64,000 nucleotides of DNA. Source: Sphagnum magellanicum (Eukaryota > Streptophyta > Sphagnopsida > Sphagnales > Sphagnaceae). The notes beneath the pieces were generated by a model. It was not told the origin of the DNA. It did not search any database and saw only the letters and a list, made by a program, of their open reading frames with translations. The stretch is taken from assembly GCA_021904315.1 (NCBI GenBank), contig CM038908.1, positions 33,594,001 through 33,658,000 on the forward strand, written 5' to 3'. Made by a program: the position numbers and the translations under genes. Positions 25,301-36,830 of this stretch are shown in pieces; positions within the stretch are counted from its first letter, which is position 1; the number at the start of each line of letters is the position of its first letter.

Positions 25301-26929
25301 CCATAGTTTGACCCTTTAAAGACACCTTTCCATTGAGAAGTTACAACTTCAATTTTTGAAGGTCCAATAAATTTCCATTAACAAAACATTCCCAAGTTGA
25401 AGGTGTAATTAGGTTCCAAAATTTAGGTCTTACAAATATGGTTTGTCAAACTAAAGCATTGAATATCAACAACAATAAGCCTCCCTCCCAATGACAAGTG
25501 TCATGTCCTCATGTTCTCAATGTTTTCCAAGTTTTCATAGGCCATCACATTCAAACAAGGCAAATGTGTGAACCATCCCACATATGTGAAATGCAAACTT
25601 GTGATTCTTTTTGCATTGTGAAAGGACATAAGCACCATACATGAACTAGCAACAATGGCTAAAAGAAGTTGCACAAGATGGGATTGTTGACACAATTCAA
25701 GGTATCATTGCATTTTTTATATGTTTTTTTTTCATGAATGTGTAGATTTGCACAATTGCATGGTGACAAACATTTGTTACGAATGACAAATAAGTTATTT
25801 TTCTATTAGGGTTTCTTTTTATTTTCAATTTTGGTTGCCAAATGGATTTTTAAACGCAATTATTGTTTGATCTTTGATGTTTTGTCACAAAGATATTTAG
25901 CACCTTGACATTGATTTCGTATAACTTCACAAATTCAATTTTAATTTTATGAATTGATGTTGAAGGCTCTTGTGTAGTTCGTTGGTTATGGAAACATGTC
26001 TTTGAACCCAAATTTTGTTTCCTAATTATCAACTTTTTTGGATTTGAATGAAACAAAATGTATAAAAATTGAAAGGCTTTGAAATGGTTACACATATAAT
26101 ATAAATTCATGAACTTTAGATGAACATTTCATTTTTTGAACAAGCAAGCACAAGGATTGGGAAATTGCGCTTGTGATTTTAGTGCTTCAAAACACAATAT
26201 TCACCACACCAATGACCATTAAGGATCATGGTTGCCCAATGCACTTCACCGACTTTTAAAGCAAGAACAAATGGTGGACACCATGACTTTGAACTTTTCC
26301 ACATGAAGTAAACTTTCGTATTGATTTTTTAACTCCAATTTTCTATTGAATAACTTCATTATGGATTTATCTTCACAATGTTTCATTTGGTGGCATGTGA
26401 TGATCAATGGTCATGAAAGTAAATTAGAAAAAACCCAAATTAGTCAAATGACAAAGATGCACATGATAATGGATTTAAGGTATTTCATTAAATAAGCCTA
26501 AAAAACTTTGGCCATGTGTTTCTATGGTGTTATGCTATGTGTTGAAACGAAATTGGGATAAACTTGTGTCATCCATGGATGATATTGAATTACATATGAT
26601 CAAATATCTAAGAAACACATCTTCCATGCTTATTGGTTACATGATTTCACTTCATCAATTACAACATGGCAAGATATTTACCTATACCTACTTTTATCAT
26701 GATGACCATGAAAGAAATATATATTATTACAATATGTGGCTTAATTCACTATGTGTTTCACTAGATTATGAATGAACTTGGACAAATTTACCTTGTTGAT
26801 ATCAATGACCATCCTCGAAGTGAATAAAGACCAATGATTAAGGACATAGTGAATTCATTAATAGTCAATGAAATTCATTAAATTAACTTATTAGTTCCTC
26901 GATCAGGCTATAAGTTTAGGTTAGGTTAG
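22326..26929. other. Intergenic, very AT-rich, nothing recognised
   Basis: Long AT-rich stretch with only short open frames and an (ATT)n run near 23514. No domain, RNA gene or clear repeat could be recognised. It probably consists of old transposon debris; that is inference. Confidence 0.45.
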
Positions 26930-27270
26930 GCTAAGCAATTTAGGTTTAAATAAATGATTTAATTTAACAATTTATAACTATTAGTTTAGTTCAATTTTAG
27001 TTAACTTTTAATTCAAATTTAGTTCATTTTTAATCCAATTATGGGCCACATGGAAGCTTCTTTGAATTAAGTCCCCAAGGTATAAACATAAGTAGGATAT
27101 TTAATTATTTTTAATCTATTCAACATCAATTTTTGGTTTTTTTATAATCGTAACCTTGTTCTATTCTTGTTTCGTTCTTGCAATAAAATATTATTGGATT
27201 ATTGTTTTGCACATGTCATGTGTCTGTTTTTGTTTATTTTATTTCACAATCTAGATTTGGAAATAAACCT
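26930..27270 (+). mobile_element. Truncated LTR relic of a Gypsy element
   Basis: Homologous, in the same orientation, to the 3' part of the LTR at 34147-34667. Shared blocks include ATGGGCCACA, TGAATTAAGTC, GTATAAACATA..AGGA, TTGTTTCGTTCTTG and CAATAAAAT. The 5' end of the LTR, with its TGATGTCATG start, is absent. It could be the remnant of the 5' LTR of the element whose 3' half is at 32731-34667, or an independent copy. Confidence 0.65.
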
Positions 27271-27319
27271 ACCATCACAAACTTGCCCCCTCTTTGTATG
27301 AGTGCTTTTACAACACCTT

Positions 27320-27690
27320 AACAATATGTTCGATGTTCAATGTTGATACAATCATTGATATGATGTTAAGGTGACATTATAACAACATGTCCAAAAATGA
27401 CATTGATATTATATTAAAACATTTTACATTTTATCAATATTAAATCAATGAAAAAAATATGACCAACATTGGCACAATGTACATTAATAAATCATCAAAT
27501 TGATGACCATATGTTGAAGATTCAATGTTAATATGGTCATTGATACAATATGTTGATGACATTATAGCAATATGTATTGAGTTAACATTAGGATTGTTTT
27601 GACATAATTTACATTTTTTCAACACGCATTCAATGGATAAAATCTTATCAATGTTGGAACGACACAAATTAATTAACTATTGAATTGATG
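27320..27690. repeat. Tandem repeat, two roughly 185-bp units
   Basis: TTCAATGTT plus downstream TCATTGATA.. and TGACATTATA occur at 27336 and again at 27521. The units end near ATCAAATTGATG and TTGAATTGATG. It is AT-rich and degenerate. Confidence 0.55.
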
Positions 27691-27760
27691 CTATTACAAC
27701 ATTCATAAAGGTGGATTTTCAATGTTGTTACATATCACATAAAATCAACACAAGTTTAGT

Positions 27761-27890
27761 GGACGTTCTAGGCGGCTGTTGGAAATTACACCTGACATGA
27801 TGTTCTATGTCCCGATTAATGGATGTTCTAGGTGCTGGGTTACACTTGACATGATGTTCTACTTCCCCTTAATAGATGTTCCAGATACAG
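27761..27890. repeat. Short tandem repeat, two roughly 58-bp units
   Basis: GGACGTTCTAGG and GGATGTTCTAGG each precede TTACAC(C/T)TGACATGATGTTCTA. A third partial start, AGATGTTCCAG, follows. It lies just upstream of the glycerol-3-phosphate dehydrogenase pseudogene. Confidence 0.6.
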
Positions 27891-28039
27891 AACATAATAT
27901 GCATTGTCCCCTTCCTCTCTCTCTTTCTTCTTTCTCTCGCATCGACTGCGGTTTGTTTGGTTTGTTATTGTTGTCATTATCATCTGCGCGGGTTTAGGGT
28001 TTAGGGGAGAGAGAGAGAGAGAGAGAAAGAAAGAGAGAG

Positions 28040-31000
28040 ATGGCGTCCTTACTAGTAGTAATGGTTATCTGAATCATGAAGTAGCCAAGAAGGTGGCACA
28101 TGTTGTTGGATTTGGAGAAGAAAGAATAATGGAGCTTTGGAGCTTGTTGGGAAAAGTTGACGACAATGCGTTACGTATCGTTGGTATAGGTGCCAATGCT
28201 TGGGGGAGTATCTTCATCGCTTTGCTACAAGATGCGTATGGTGCACTGCGCGATTCTGTGCAGGTTGGAAAACACATTTCACACTCTCCTGTTTTTGTTT
28301 GTTCTCTCTGTGTTTGTGTCTATCTATCTGTTTGTCTGTGTCGACACTCAAAGGTGTAGCTATTTTGTTCAATCTCTATTATGTAATAACCGTGAATAAG
28401 GTGTCATGGCTGAAGATGGTGCATAATGCAAATCGTAGCAACAAAAAGAGGTAGTGCTTGTGGATGCATATTTTTCAACAATGTGCGAGCGAATTTGAGA
28501 CTATATTGCTCCGAAGAAGATGCAGAAGTTATGTGGAAATCGTCCGATCAGATCAGTAGAAGGAAGATAAATAATAAAATGTTTCTCTACATCATCTGCA
28601 TGTACTTGATGACAAATTGATGGCGATAGATTTTCTCAAAATAAATGTTCTCAATGATGATGATAATGCACCATCACTTGATATGTCATTGCTGCTTTTC
28701 TTGTGTGCACGCAAGGAGAAGGCTTTTCTTGTGGTATTATTATCGAGATGCTCTTTCTTCTCGTCGTACAGAAAAAAGAATTTTCCTTTCGCTTAACATT
28801 CTGCATGTTAAGAAAATTGTCTGTCTAAGGGACTCAAATCCAACTTCTGCAAATGCGAATATGGCGACGAGGAGGGAAGGAAATGGACAAACCAACAATA
28901 GAGCATCTGTTTGAAGTCATCAATGCACGAGAAGTGGTGTTAAGGCGTTTGATACACAAATGCGCATACCTCAAGTATGTGGAGGCAAGGTTAGGAGATC
29001 GAACATTATATGCGAACGAGATCCTACAAGATGGATTCTGCGTCAACATGATTGATACTCCTTTCTGTCCTTTCAAGGTGGTAACCAACATGCAGGAAGC
29101 TGTCTGGGATGTCGATATTGTTGTCAACGCTCTCCTTTCCATAGAGATACACCCTGTTTTCCAAGAAATCAAACGCTTCTGGAGAGAGCGTCGCACTATG
29201 CCTGTCATCGTCTCATTGGCCAAGGGTGTGGAGGCTGCGCTTTAGTTTGTCCCCCACATTATCACCCCCACACAAATGATCGTTGATACAAGTTAGTTCT
29301 CTCATGTTTCTCTCTCTCTTTCTCTACAAATGGGTTTTCAAAACCCTAGTTTTATACTCTGAAGACCCTTCTTCTTCCTAGGGAATTGGAAACAAAGGCC
29401 AAAGGGAGAGTATGTTTGGCTGTCTATGTGCAGGTTGTGGTTTTGTTATAAAGAGTTCCAATTGCAATCATGCACTTCCATAGAGCATTGTTCATACAAC
29501 ACCCTCGCCCCCGAGTAAACCCTAAATGAAGTTCTATAGGAGGAGAACCTTTGCAATTGTTTCTCTTGGCAGGAAGCTCTCTTGATGTCTCATTTTATTA
29601 TGGACATTAGCAGATGGGAGTTCTTGGTTTAGGAGGATGCATAATCCGTGTGTCCCCACTGCATTTTGATAATTGTGGAATATGCCTGAAGGCAGGCAAC
29701 TGTCCTGCTACACATTCCTTGTGCACTTTCTTGTACAAGAAAGTTTTGAAAGTGAGAGCTTAAGTGTGCAGTGCAATTCATACTATTTGGTTTCAGTGGG
29801 TATGACCTGAGCATGAGAGCAGAAGTCTGGCTCTTCTTCCTAGTTTTGAAAATCCCTATCTAAAAGTTTTTTTTTCACTTAAAGGAAAAGTTTTGACCTT
29901 GTTCTGGCTTTCTCAATAATGGGTATGGATATTTTTTAATTCTTGTGAGAGTTATGTTCATTATCAGGCTCTCACAAATAACTTGCAATTCAAGAAAGAG
30001 TAGTTGTCCCTAGACAAACTGGTGAAAGGCTGAATAAAAAGGAAACCCTATTGTAGGTTATGCTAGTAGTGTCTTTGTTAAGGTTCCCTTTGTGCTCATG
30101 AATAATATCATATGTTCCTTACATCAAGGTCAATGATCAACATTGTTTGTTTTTTATGACTAGTGGCAGTTGGAGTTCCGGCCGAGAATGTGCTGTACTT
30201 AGGGGGGCCCAATATTGCAGCAAAAGTGTACAATAGGGAGTGTGCTAATGCTCGCATATGTGGTTCAGAGAAGTGGAAAAAGCCATTGGCACAATTTTTA
30301 CAATAGCCACATTTTGTAATTTGGGATAACAATGACCTCACTACACATGAAGTGATGGGAGGCCTGAAGAATGTGTATGCAATTGGTGCAGGTAAACCTT
30401 CTTTTGTGATTATGGTTTTGAGAGGAGCATGCATGTACAAGACAATGACTTAAATTTTGATGCTCTACAGAATCTTTAAGAATTTCCACCCAGGAAAGCT
30501 TCCTTCCATCCATGCCTTTCTCCAATTCAAAATAGTAGGAGATGTAAGAATAACATAACCTTCTGGAGAAACGGAATAGGGTGTGAAGGATTAATGTTTT
30601 GTTTATAATCATTTGACAATGATTACTTAAATAGAATTTGGGGTCAGGCATGGTGATGACTTCACATTACATAATAGGGCGTTATATCTTTTGTAATGAT
30701 GTTAGTTATTAACATCCAGGTTCTCCACTACCTATAGCAGTACCCATGATACTTTCAATTGTTTTTAATCCCAAAATTTTAGCTCCTTTCTGTAAATTAG
30801 TCTCAAGTTTTCTTGTCCTGCTGCATCATGTACATTTGGCATGAGGTCAATGTTTCAACTCCATTAGAGGTTATTTGTAATCAAGCACTGGTTGAACCAT
30901 TGAAATTTTGACCATTTGCAGGGATGGTAGCGACTTTGACGAATGAAAGTGCCACAAGCAAGGCTGTGTATTTTGCACATTGCAACTCAGAATTGATTTA

Positions 31001-31215
31001 CATCACACATCTGCATGCAAAGTAGCCAGAGAGATTGGCAAGTCCTCTACTAGCAAACACATATGTCACCCTGCTTAAGGCCATAATGCATGGTATGGAG
31101 AAAAGTTGGTTAAAGGCAAGTTTAAAATTGAAATGGGGGACAACATCAGTGGCAAGGGTATGATTCAAGTGAATGGCACTCTCACCTTCTACTGATTGAG
31201 AGCAACGACATTGTT
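28040..31215 (+). pseudogene. Glycerol-3-phosphate dehydrogenase (NAD+) pseudogene with retained introns
   Basis: Matches plant cytosolic-type GPDH (Arabidopsis At2g41540 family), which reduces dihydroxyacetone phosphate to glycerol 3-phosphate. Exon-like blocks: 28040-28263 (with [13 protein letters not shown], the Rossmann glycine motif), 28853-29291 (WRRGG.., [20 protein letters not shown]), 30164-30391 ([27 protein letters not shown]) and 30922-31215 ([17 protein letters not shown]). It is broken in several ways. The ATG at 28040 is out of frame with exon 1. The intron 1 acceptor reads AA where AG is expected, at about 28852. In-frame stops lie at 29243, 30304, 31023 and 31193, and there is a frameshift near 31085. 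The C-terminal part is missing. Introns between blocks are kept, so this is a decayed gene copy and not a retro-copied cDNA. Confidence 0.88.
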
Positions 31216-31499
31216 GACCTTTGCATGTTGGGGTTTTTTTTCCCATCTTATGAGGTGGGAGTAGTGAATAACACCAACTGTGAGCATTTTCCAATCTTTA
31301 CACCTTACAAATCTTTTGAACTTGTGTGGATTGCATTGAGTGCAGGGTTATCTACAAGAAGTTTTGTTATCTACAAGAAGTTTTATAATTCCATAATTGG
31401 AGTTGTATTTTTGTTTGACCATATGAGGTGCGCCCTATGAATTGGGTCAATGGAACATTCTCTAATGGCATTGTTTATCAATATTGTCCGATATTGATT

Positions 31500-32170
31500 A
31501 TCATTTATTAAATCAATACCAATACAAAATTTATAAACATGTTGCAATATCATATCTCTTGCAAATTCTATGGTGCATACGGAATTTCTAAATGCTTTTG
31601 TTGTGGTGTGCCTATAACACATTTACAACATCATAATAAACATGAATACAACATTGATTCACTATTGAATATCCAATTTGCAACAAGGTTGTTGCAACAT
31701 TACATCACCTACCTTCAACAATGCACAAGCAATACAAATACAATGTTGGGAAAATATGATTATAACATATATACAGTAACATAAGTAACAAGAATACAAC
31801 ATTGAGTCAATATTGAATATCTAGTTTGTAGTTATGTTGTTGCAACATTGCATCCCCTATGTTCAACAATGCACATGCAATGCATATATGATGTTGAAAA
31901 TAAATGACTACAACATAATTACCAAATATAGATAATGTGAATACAATATAGAATCAATACAATAATAGAGTTTATAACCATATTGTAATAACATTGTATC
32001 ATTTACAATTAAAAATGCATATTCAATACAATCACAATTCTAATGCAATATCATTACAATATGGACATAATGTGAATACAACATGTCAAACAACATAAAT
32101 ACAATGCAAATGTGGTGTTACATCAATTATCATTAAAACAATACCAAAATTAAGTCAATACAATCTAAAT
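31500..32170. repeat. Degenerate satellite, about 147-bp units, four to five copies
   Basis: GAATACAA(C/T)AT starts units at 31644, 31792, 31939 and 32074 (spacings 148, 147, 135). Each unit then has a GAATCAATA-like block, a GTTGCAACATT- or TTGTAATAACATT-like block and a CAATGCA-type block. An older copy is visible from about 31510. Very AT-rich. Confidence 0.65.
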
Positions 32171-32283
32171 TGTTTCAATGCCTATTTTACACGAGCAAAA
32201 CACTAAACCTTGGACATTTTGTAAAAGTATTGTGAAAGTATTTAAGTAACACTGATACAAAGGGGTCCTCATTTTGTGATGTC

Positions 32284-32345
32284 ACCCTTGTTCTTATCTT
32301 GGTTTAGGAAATTTTATAGATTTAGTTGTTTTATGACCCTTATAG
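32284..32345 (+). repeat. Direct repeat flanking the Gypsy relic, left copy
   Basis: TTGGTTTAGGAAATTTTATAG and its surroundings recur, diverged, at 34671-34735 (TTGGTTTAGAAAATCTTATA). The pair brackets the Gypsy 3' half. It could be an old duplicated flank or a coincidence of two related repeats. Confidence 0.4.
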
Positions 32346-32730
32346 TTTAAACAAACTCCCATCAAGCCTATTTTCATTATCCTTGTTATTGGTAAATCAT
32401 GCCTACATTTGAAGATTTTTTTTTTGTGTCCATGGAAGAAGTCTTTGTTGTTTTTCAAAAGCTACAACAAGAAAATCAAACATTTCATGAATCCGTTGTT
32501 CATCTCTAAAACAATCAAACTTCGACATCTTTGGGATATAACCCATGATACAACCCCAACCAAAGGAACCGTGAATAAGTTTACCTCACAAGTTCGATGG
32601 TTTATGATCAAAGTTTCAAAATTTTGTCAACCAAGTGCACCTCGTCGTCCTACTTCATCCTCATTGGTATCCAACCAGCCCAACCCAAGATCCTACTATT
32701 CCCAACATTGTTCAAGACTAATTGAAAAAT

Positions 32731-34130
32731 TCAAGTCCAATTTTAGGCCATTATCACAAATTTGAATTTCGTGATGGTTTGTTATATTGCAATGGGCTTT
32801 TGTATATACATGATGGTCTTGCTCGACTTCGAGTTCTCCAAGCTAAACACAATGTTTTGGCAACGAGTCATTTCAGATTGAAAAAGATCATGAAGTTAAT
32901 GTCTTAAGACTATTAATGGCCACAAATGTGGAAGTATGTGAAGGAGTTTGTTGGATCATGTGATATTTGTACACATGCAATGAATCTTTACCATCAACCA
33001 CATGGGTTCCTTCAGTTATTGCCTACCTTTCCATTGCCATGGTTTTTCATTTCTATGAACTTCATCACAGATCTCCCATTTTCTACCTCATTTGATTCCA
33101 TTTTGGTGGTGGTGGATTGCTTAATGAAAGTGGTTCATTTCATTCTTTATAATAAAACAATAACTAGCGAAAAACAACCAAGTTATTTCTTGATCATGTT
33201 TTTTGGTATCATGGCATTATTAAAAATATTATTTATAATCATGGACCCTAATCTACATCCAAGTTTTGGAGGCAACTCTTTAGCCATTAGGTGTGAAGTC
33301 AAAATTATCATCAAACTTCCGCCCCCAAATGGATGGGCAAACGAAATGGGTCAATTAAGTCTTGGAATAATATTCGCAATGCACAACCAATCATCATCAG
33401 AATAATTAGTCAAACCTCTTGTCCATGGTGGAGTTTGCATATAACAATGTGATGCATTCATCAACACAATAGCCTTTTTTTTTTGCAAATCATGATTTGT
33501 AGCTCAAGTTTGACATCCAAGGTGTGCACAACATTGTGAATCCTATAACTAAGGATCGAATCATGTGGCTAGTAAACATTTAAGCACAACTTGTATCCAA
33601 CTTTAAGGAGGCACAAAGACGATACAAGGAGGATGTTGATGTCCATTACAAATATCAACCAAATTTCAAGGTTGGATACCAAGTTTGACTTTGATGATAA
33701 CATATCAAAACAATTTGGCCTTTGGAGAAATTGGACTACTAAAAACTTGGTCCATTCACCATCATGAAACAAATCAATGTTGTGACCTTTCAATTCAAGC
33801 AACTTCTAGACTCCATGAAGATCTATCTAATGTTTCATGTTTCCTTGTTTGAACCGTATCATGCATCCATCATCCCATGATGGGTTTTGGAACCACCTTC
33901 ATCAATAAAAGTCAATGGTGAACAAGAATATGAAGTGGAGGAAATCTTTAACTTTAAGTCGTTTAATCAACAACTGCAATACCTTGTCCATTGGAAAGGT
34001 TACATATGATATATGGCATTAACGAACGCACTTGGAAACCTACTAAGCATCTATCAAATGCCATTAACAAGGTGAAAAAAATTCATTGACACTATCCAAA
34101 CAAACCCAAGGTCGTTCTTTATGGAACACA
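32731..34130 (+). pseudogene. Ty3/Gypsy chromovirus pol remnant: integrase and chromodomain
   Basis: Runs from the integrase zinc-finger region (DGLLYCNGLLYIHDGLARLR, then CDIC at about 32959) through the catalytic core (MNFITDLP, FDSILVVVDCLMKVVHF) to a chromodomain (LQYLVHWKGY at 33974-34003, ERTWKP near 34027). The reading frame is broken many times. The first catalytic Asp reads Asn (MNFI in place of MDFI), and the block expected to carry the catalytic Glu reads GQTKW. Reverse transcriptase, RNase H, protease and gag are not seen to the left, where the satellite and GPDH pseudogene lie. The element is long dead. Confidence 0.85.
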
Positions 34131-34146
34131 TTGCTACAAGGGGAGG

Positions 34147-34667
34147 TGATGTCATGAATTACATTGCTAACATCATTATTAGCATCATTAGCAACATCAT
34201 TGTTAGTACATTGCCAACATCATCGCTAGCTACACTCTTAGTTCATTGTTAGTTCATTATTAGTTAACTAGTTCACCTTTAGTCAATTGTCAATTTAGTT
34301 AATTATTAGTTCACCCTTAATTAATTGTTAGTTCAATTAATTTTTAATTAAATACTAGTTCATTTTTAATTCATTTTTAATTCACTCTTAGTTTAGTCAT
34401 GGACCCCACAAATAGTCATGGGCCACACATGAGGACAAAGTTTCCATGGAGGTTTCCTTGAATTAGGTCTCCAATGGATATAAATATAGGTAGGACCCTT
34501 AAGAACTTTTAGTCTGTTCAACACCAATTTTAAGTACATTTTGTTATCACAACCTTGTTATGTTTTTGTTTCGTTCTTGTAATAAAATCTTGTTGGATTT
34601 TGTTTCACACATGTTGTGTGCTTATTTTTGTTTATTTTGTTTCATGATTTGTATTTGGAATTAAACA
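34147..34667 (+). mobile_element. 3' LTR of the Gypsy relic
   Basis: Begins TGATGTCATGAATT directly after a purine-rich CAAGGGGAGG (polypurine tract) and ends TTAAACA, about 521 bp. It has repeated TTAGTTCA-type motifs in the 5' part, a GATATAAATATAGG TATA-like site near 34478 and an AATAAAA polyadenylation-like signal near 34580. It is homologous to the relic at 26930-27270. Confidence 0.75.
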
Positions 34668-34739
34668 TGTCCTTATTTTAATTTTGGTTTAGAAAATCTT
34701 ATAAACTTTGTTATTTCATGTTTGTTATAAGACCTACCT

Positions 34740-36830
34740 AGGAGCTATTCATAAGACCTACATAAGGACAACATAGGCCTATTTAAATGTTATTATTGGC
34801 CAACTTAAAAACTACGTAGGCCTACCTAAGGGTTATGTAGGTTACTTAGGGTTATGTAAATTACTTAGGGCTTACCTAGGTTATAATAGGGGTTATGCTG
34901 GTTACTTAAGGTATGTAGATTACTTGAGGCCTACCTAAGGCCTATTGAGGCTATTTTGGGACCAACTTAAAGGCTATAAATTATGTTACTTAAAGTCTAT
35001 TTTGAATGTAGAAAATTTATTGAATTTGTATTACTAGATTTTATATTGGAAACACATTACCAGATTTTGATTGCGCACCAATTTTGTATCACCAAATTTT
35101 TTTTAATGTATTTTGTCACTAAATTTGTATGTTTATTTTTTAAATCAAGAATTTTGGGTTAAGTTAAACATTTGTTCCACTATTTTGATGTAATTTTTTA
35201 TAATGTATTTAAGGTGTTCAAATTCTGAAGGTGGAACAAGGGGTGTTTTAATCAAAAGTTGATGAAGTTCTCATGTACCTTTTTTATTCGTAAAAAATTG
35301 TCCCTTCCAATTGTTGTTGGAAATATTTTTTACATTGTAAGGTCTTTTAATTTGTATTCGCTTCAACTGCATTTATGTTGAATGTTTGTTATTTCTTTTT
35401 TACCAAGTTGATTGGAAAATACTTAAGTTATTTGTTTTCCTATGTTGCAAAAATAGGTTTTATCTTTTGCTCCTACATATTTTCACAACAAAACCCAATA
35501 TTTCATTAGGTGGCCTTTAACAACTTATCTACGAAAAACATAGGCCTACTACATAAAGGTTGTAGCTATTTTGGACCTACCTAAGGACTATTGTAACCTA
35601 CCACAAGACTATGTAAACTACATACATATTTTTTAACCTACCTACCTACCTACCTACCTTTTCCTACCTATGTATGAACTATAAAAAAATGTTGTATTAT
35701 GAAACCTTCCAATTTGCAACTACATGTGATTAATCATTTACAACTTTGTTTTGTCATTTTTTCAACTAGTCACCATCCTTTCCAATTTATTATTGTATCT
35801 TCGGGTCAATTTCCATGTTGACAAAACGAATAGTTTTTTTTTTCTTCCAAAAAATGAATTCGTTTTTTAATTTTGAAATTACATATTTTTCCATCATCCA
35901 TTATAATATTGTGATATGAGTAATAAAATTATTCATATTGTAACCTATGATCATTATGATGATTTTCAACATATCAACTTCATGTTTTCATAAAATTTCA
36001 TTACACTATTTTTAGGATTATTTAATGACAAAACTAACCTTAGGGTAAGGTATTTTTCTTGTGACTGTGATGTGATTAGTTTGTGTTTACTAAGTTTTCC
36101 ATCTTTCCATGTCAACTAAATTTTTTGGCTTTTCATTCAAGAAGCTTCTACATCAAATTAGTTGTGAAAATAATCATTACTTGGTTATTTTTATGTGATG
36201 TACTTTTGAAATATATTAGGGTGTTTTTGAATATATAATGGGTGTATTTATAAATTTTTGTATAAATTTATATTATATTTAAGGCATGTTTAATTTACAT
36301 TATTATATATATTGTGGGTTTGTTAGGTAGGCTAGGTAAATAGGAAAGAAAATGGGTAAGTAATTAAGTAGGTTGGTGAATAGGTAGGTAAGGCTACCTT
36401 TTAACTAAGTACTATATTAATATGTAATATAAACTAATAGTTATATGTTAATTAATTAATTATTTATTTATTTATTTATTTAGTGATATAATTTACAAAA
36501 TAAAAAAAGAACAAAGGATATAGATTTTTTTTTAGTTGTAACATAATTTGTGACTAAGTTATTTAATTTGAAACTAGGTTGCAATTAAAAAAATTATCAC
36601 ATCTTTTTTTCATATATTTTCATATTAAAAAAATGCCATTTGGGATGAGCCAATCAAATGGGTTTAATCCTAATGATTAAACCCAAAATAATAGAAAAAT
36701 ATTAATGTCCATGCCTTTTAGCTCACCTACCTACCTAATCTTACTTACTTATGTACCTATTCGTACGTACCTACCTATTTAATCTTACATATCAATCCAT
36801 TTAGTCTTATTTACCTACGTACTTAAACAT
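34740..36830. repeat. CCTA/TAGG-rich degenerate simple-repeat region
   Basis: Clusters of CCTA or TAGG words occur at 34740-34960, 35500-35670 (including six CCTA in a row near 35637), 36330-36400 (TAGG strand) and 36720-36830 (CCTA strand), separated by plain AT-rich sequence. No gene is seen. Confidence 0.55.

Noticed and set aside
28853..29245. Intact 130-codon frame with strong GPDH similarity as a functional short gene
   Set aside because: It starts mid-domain at an exon boundary and ends at a nonsense codon. It is one exon of the pseudogene.
34478..34600. TATA-like and polyadenylation-like signals as evidence of a new gene
   Set aside because: They lie inside the Gypsy LTR and are explained by it.
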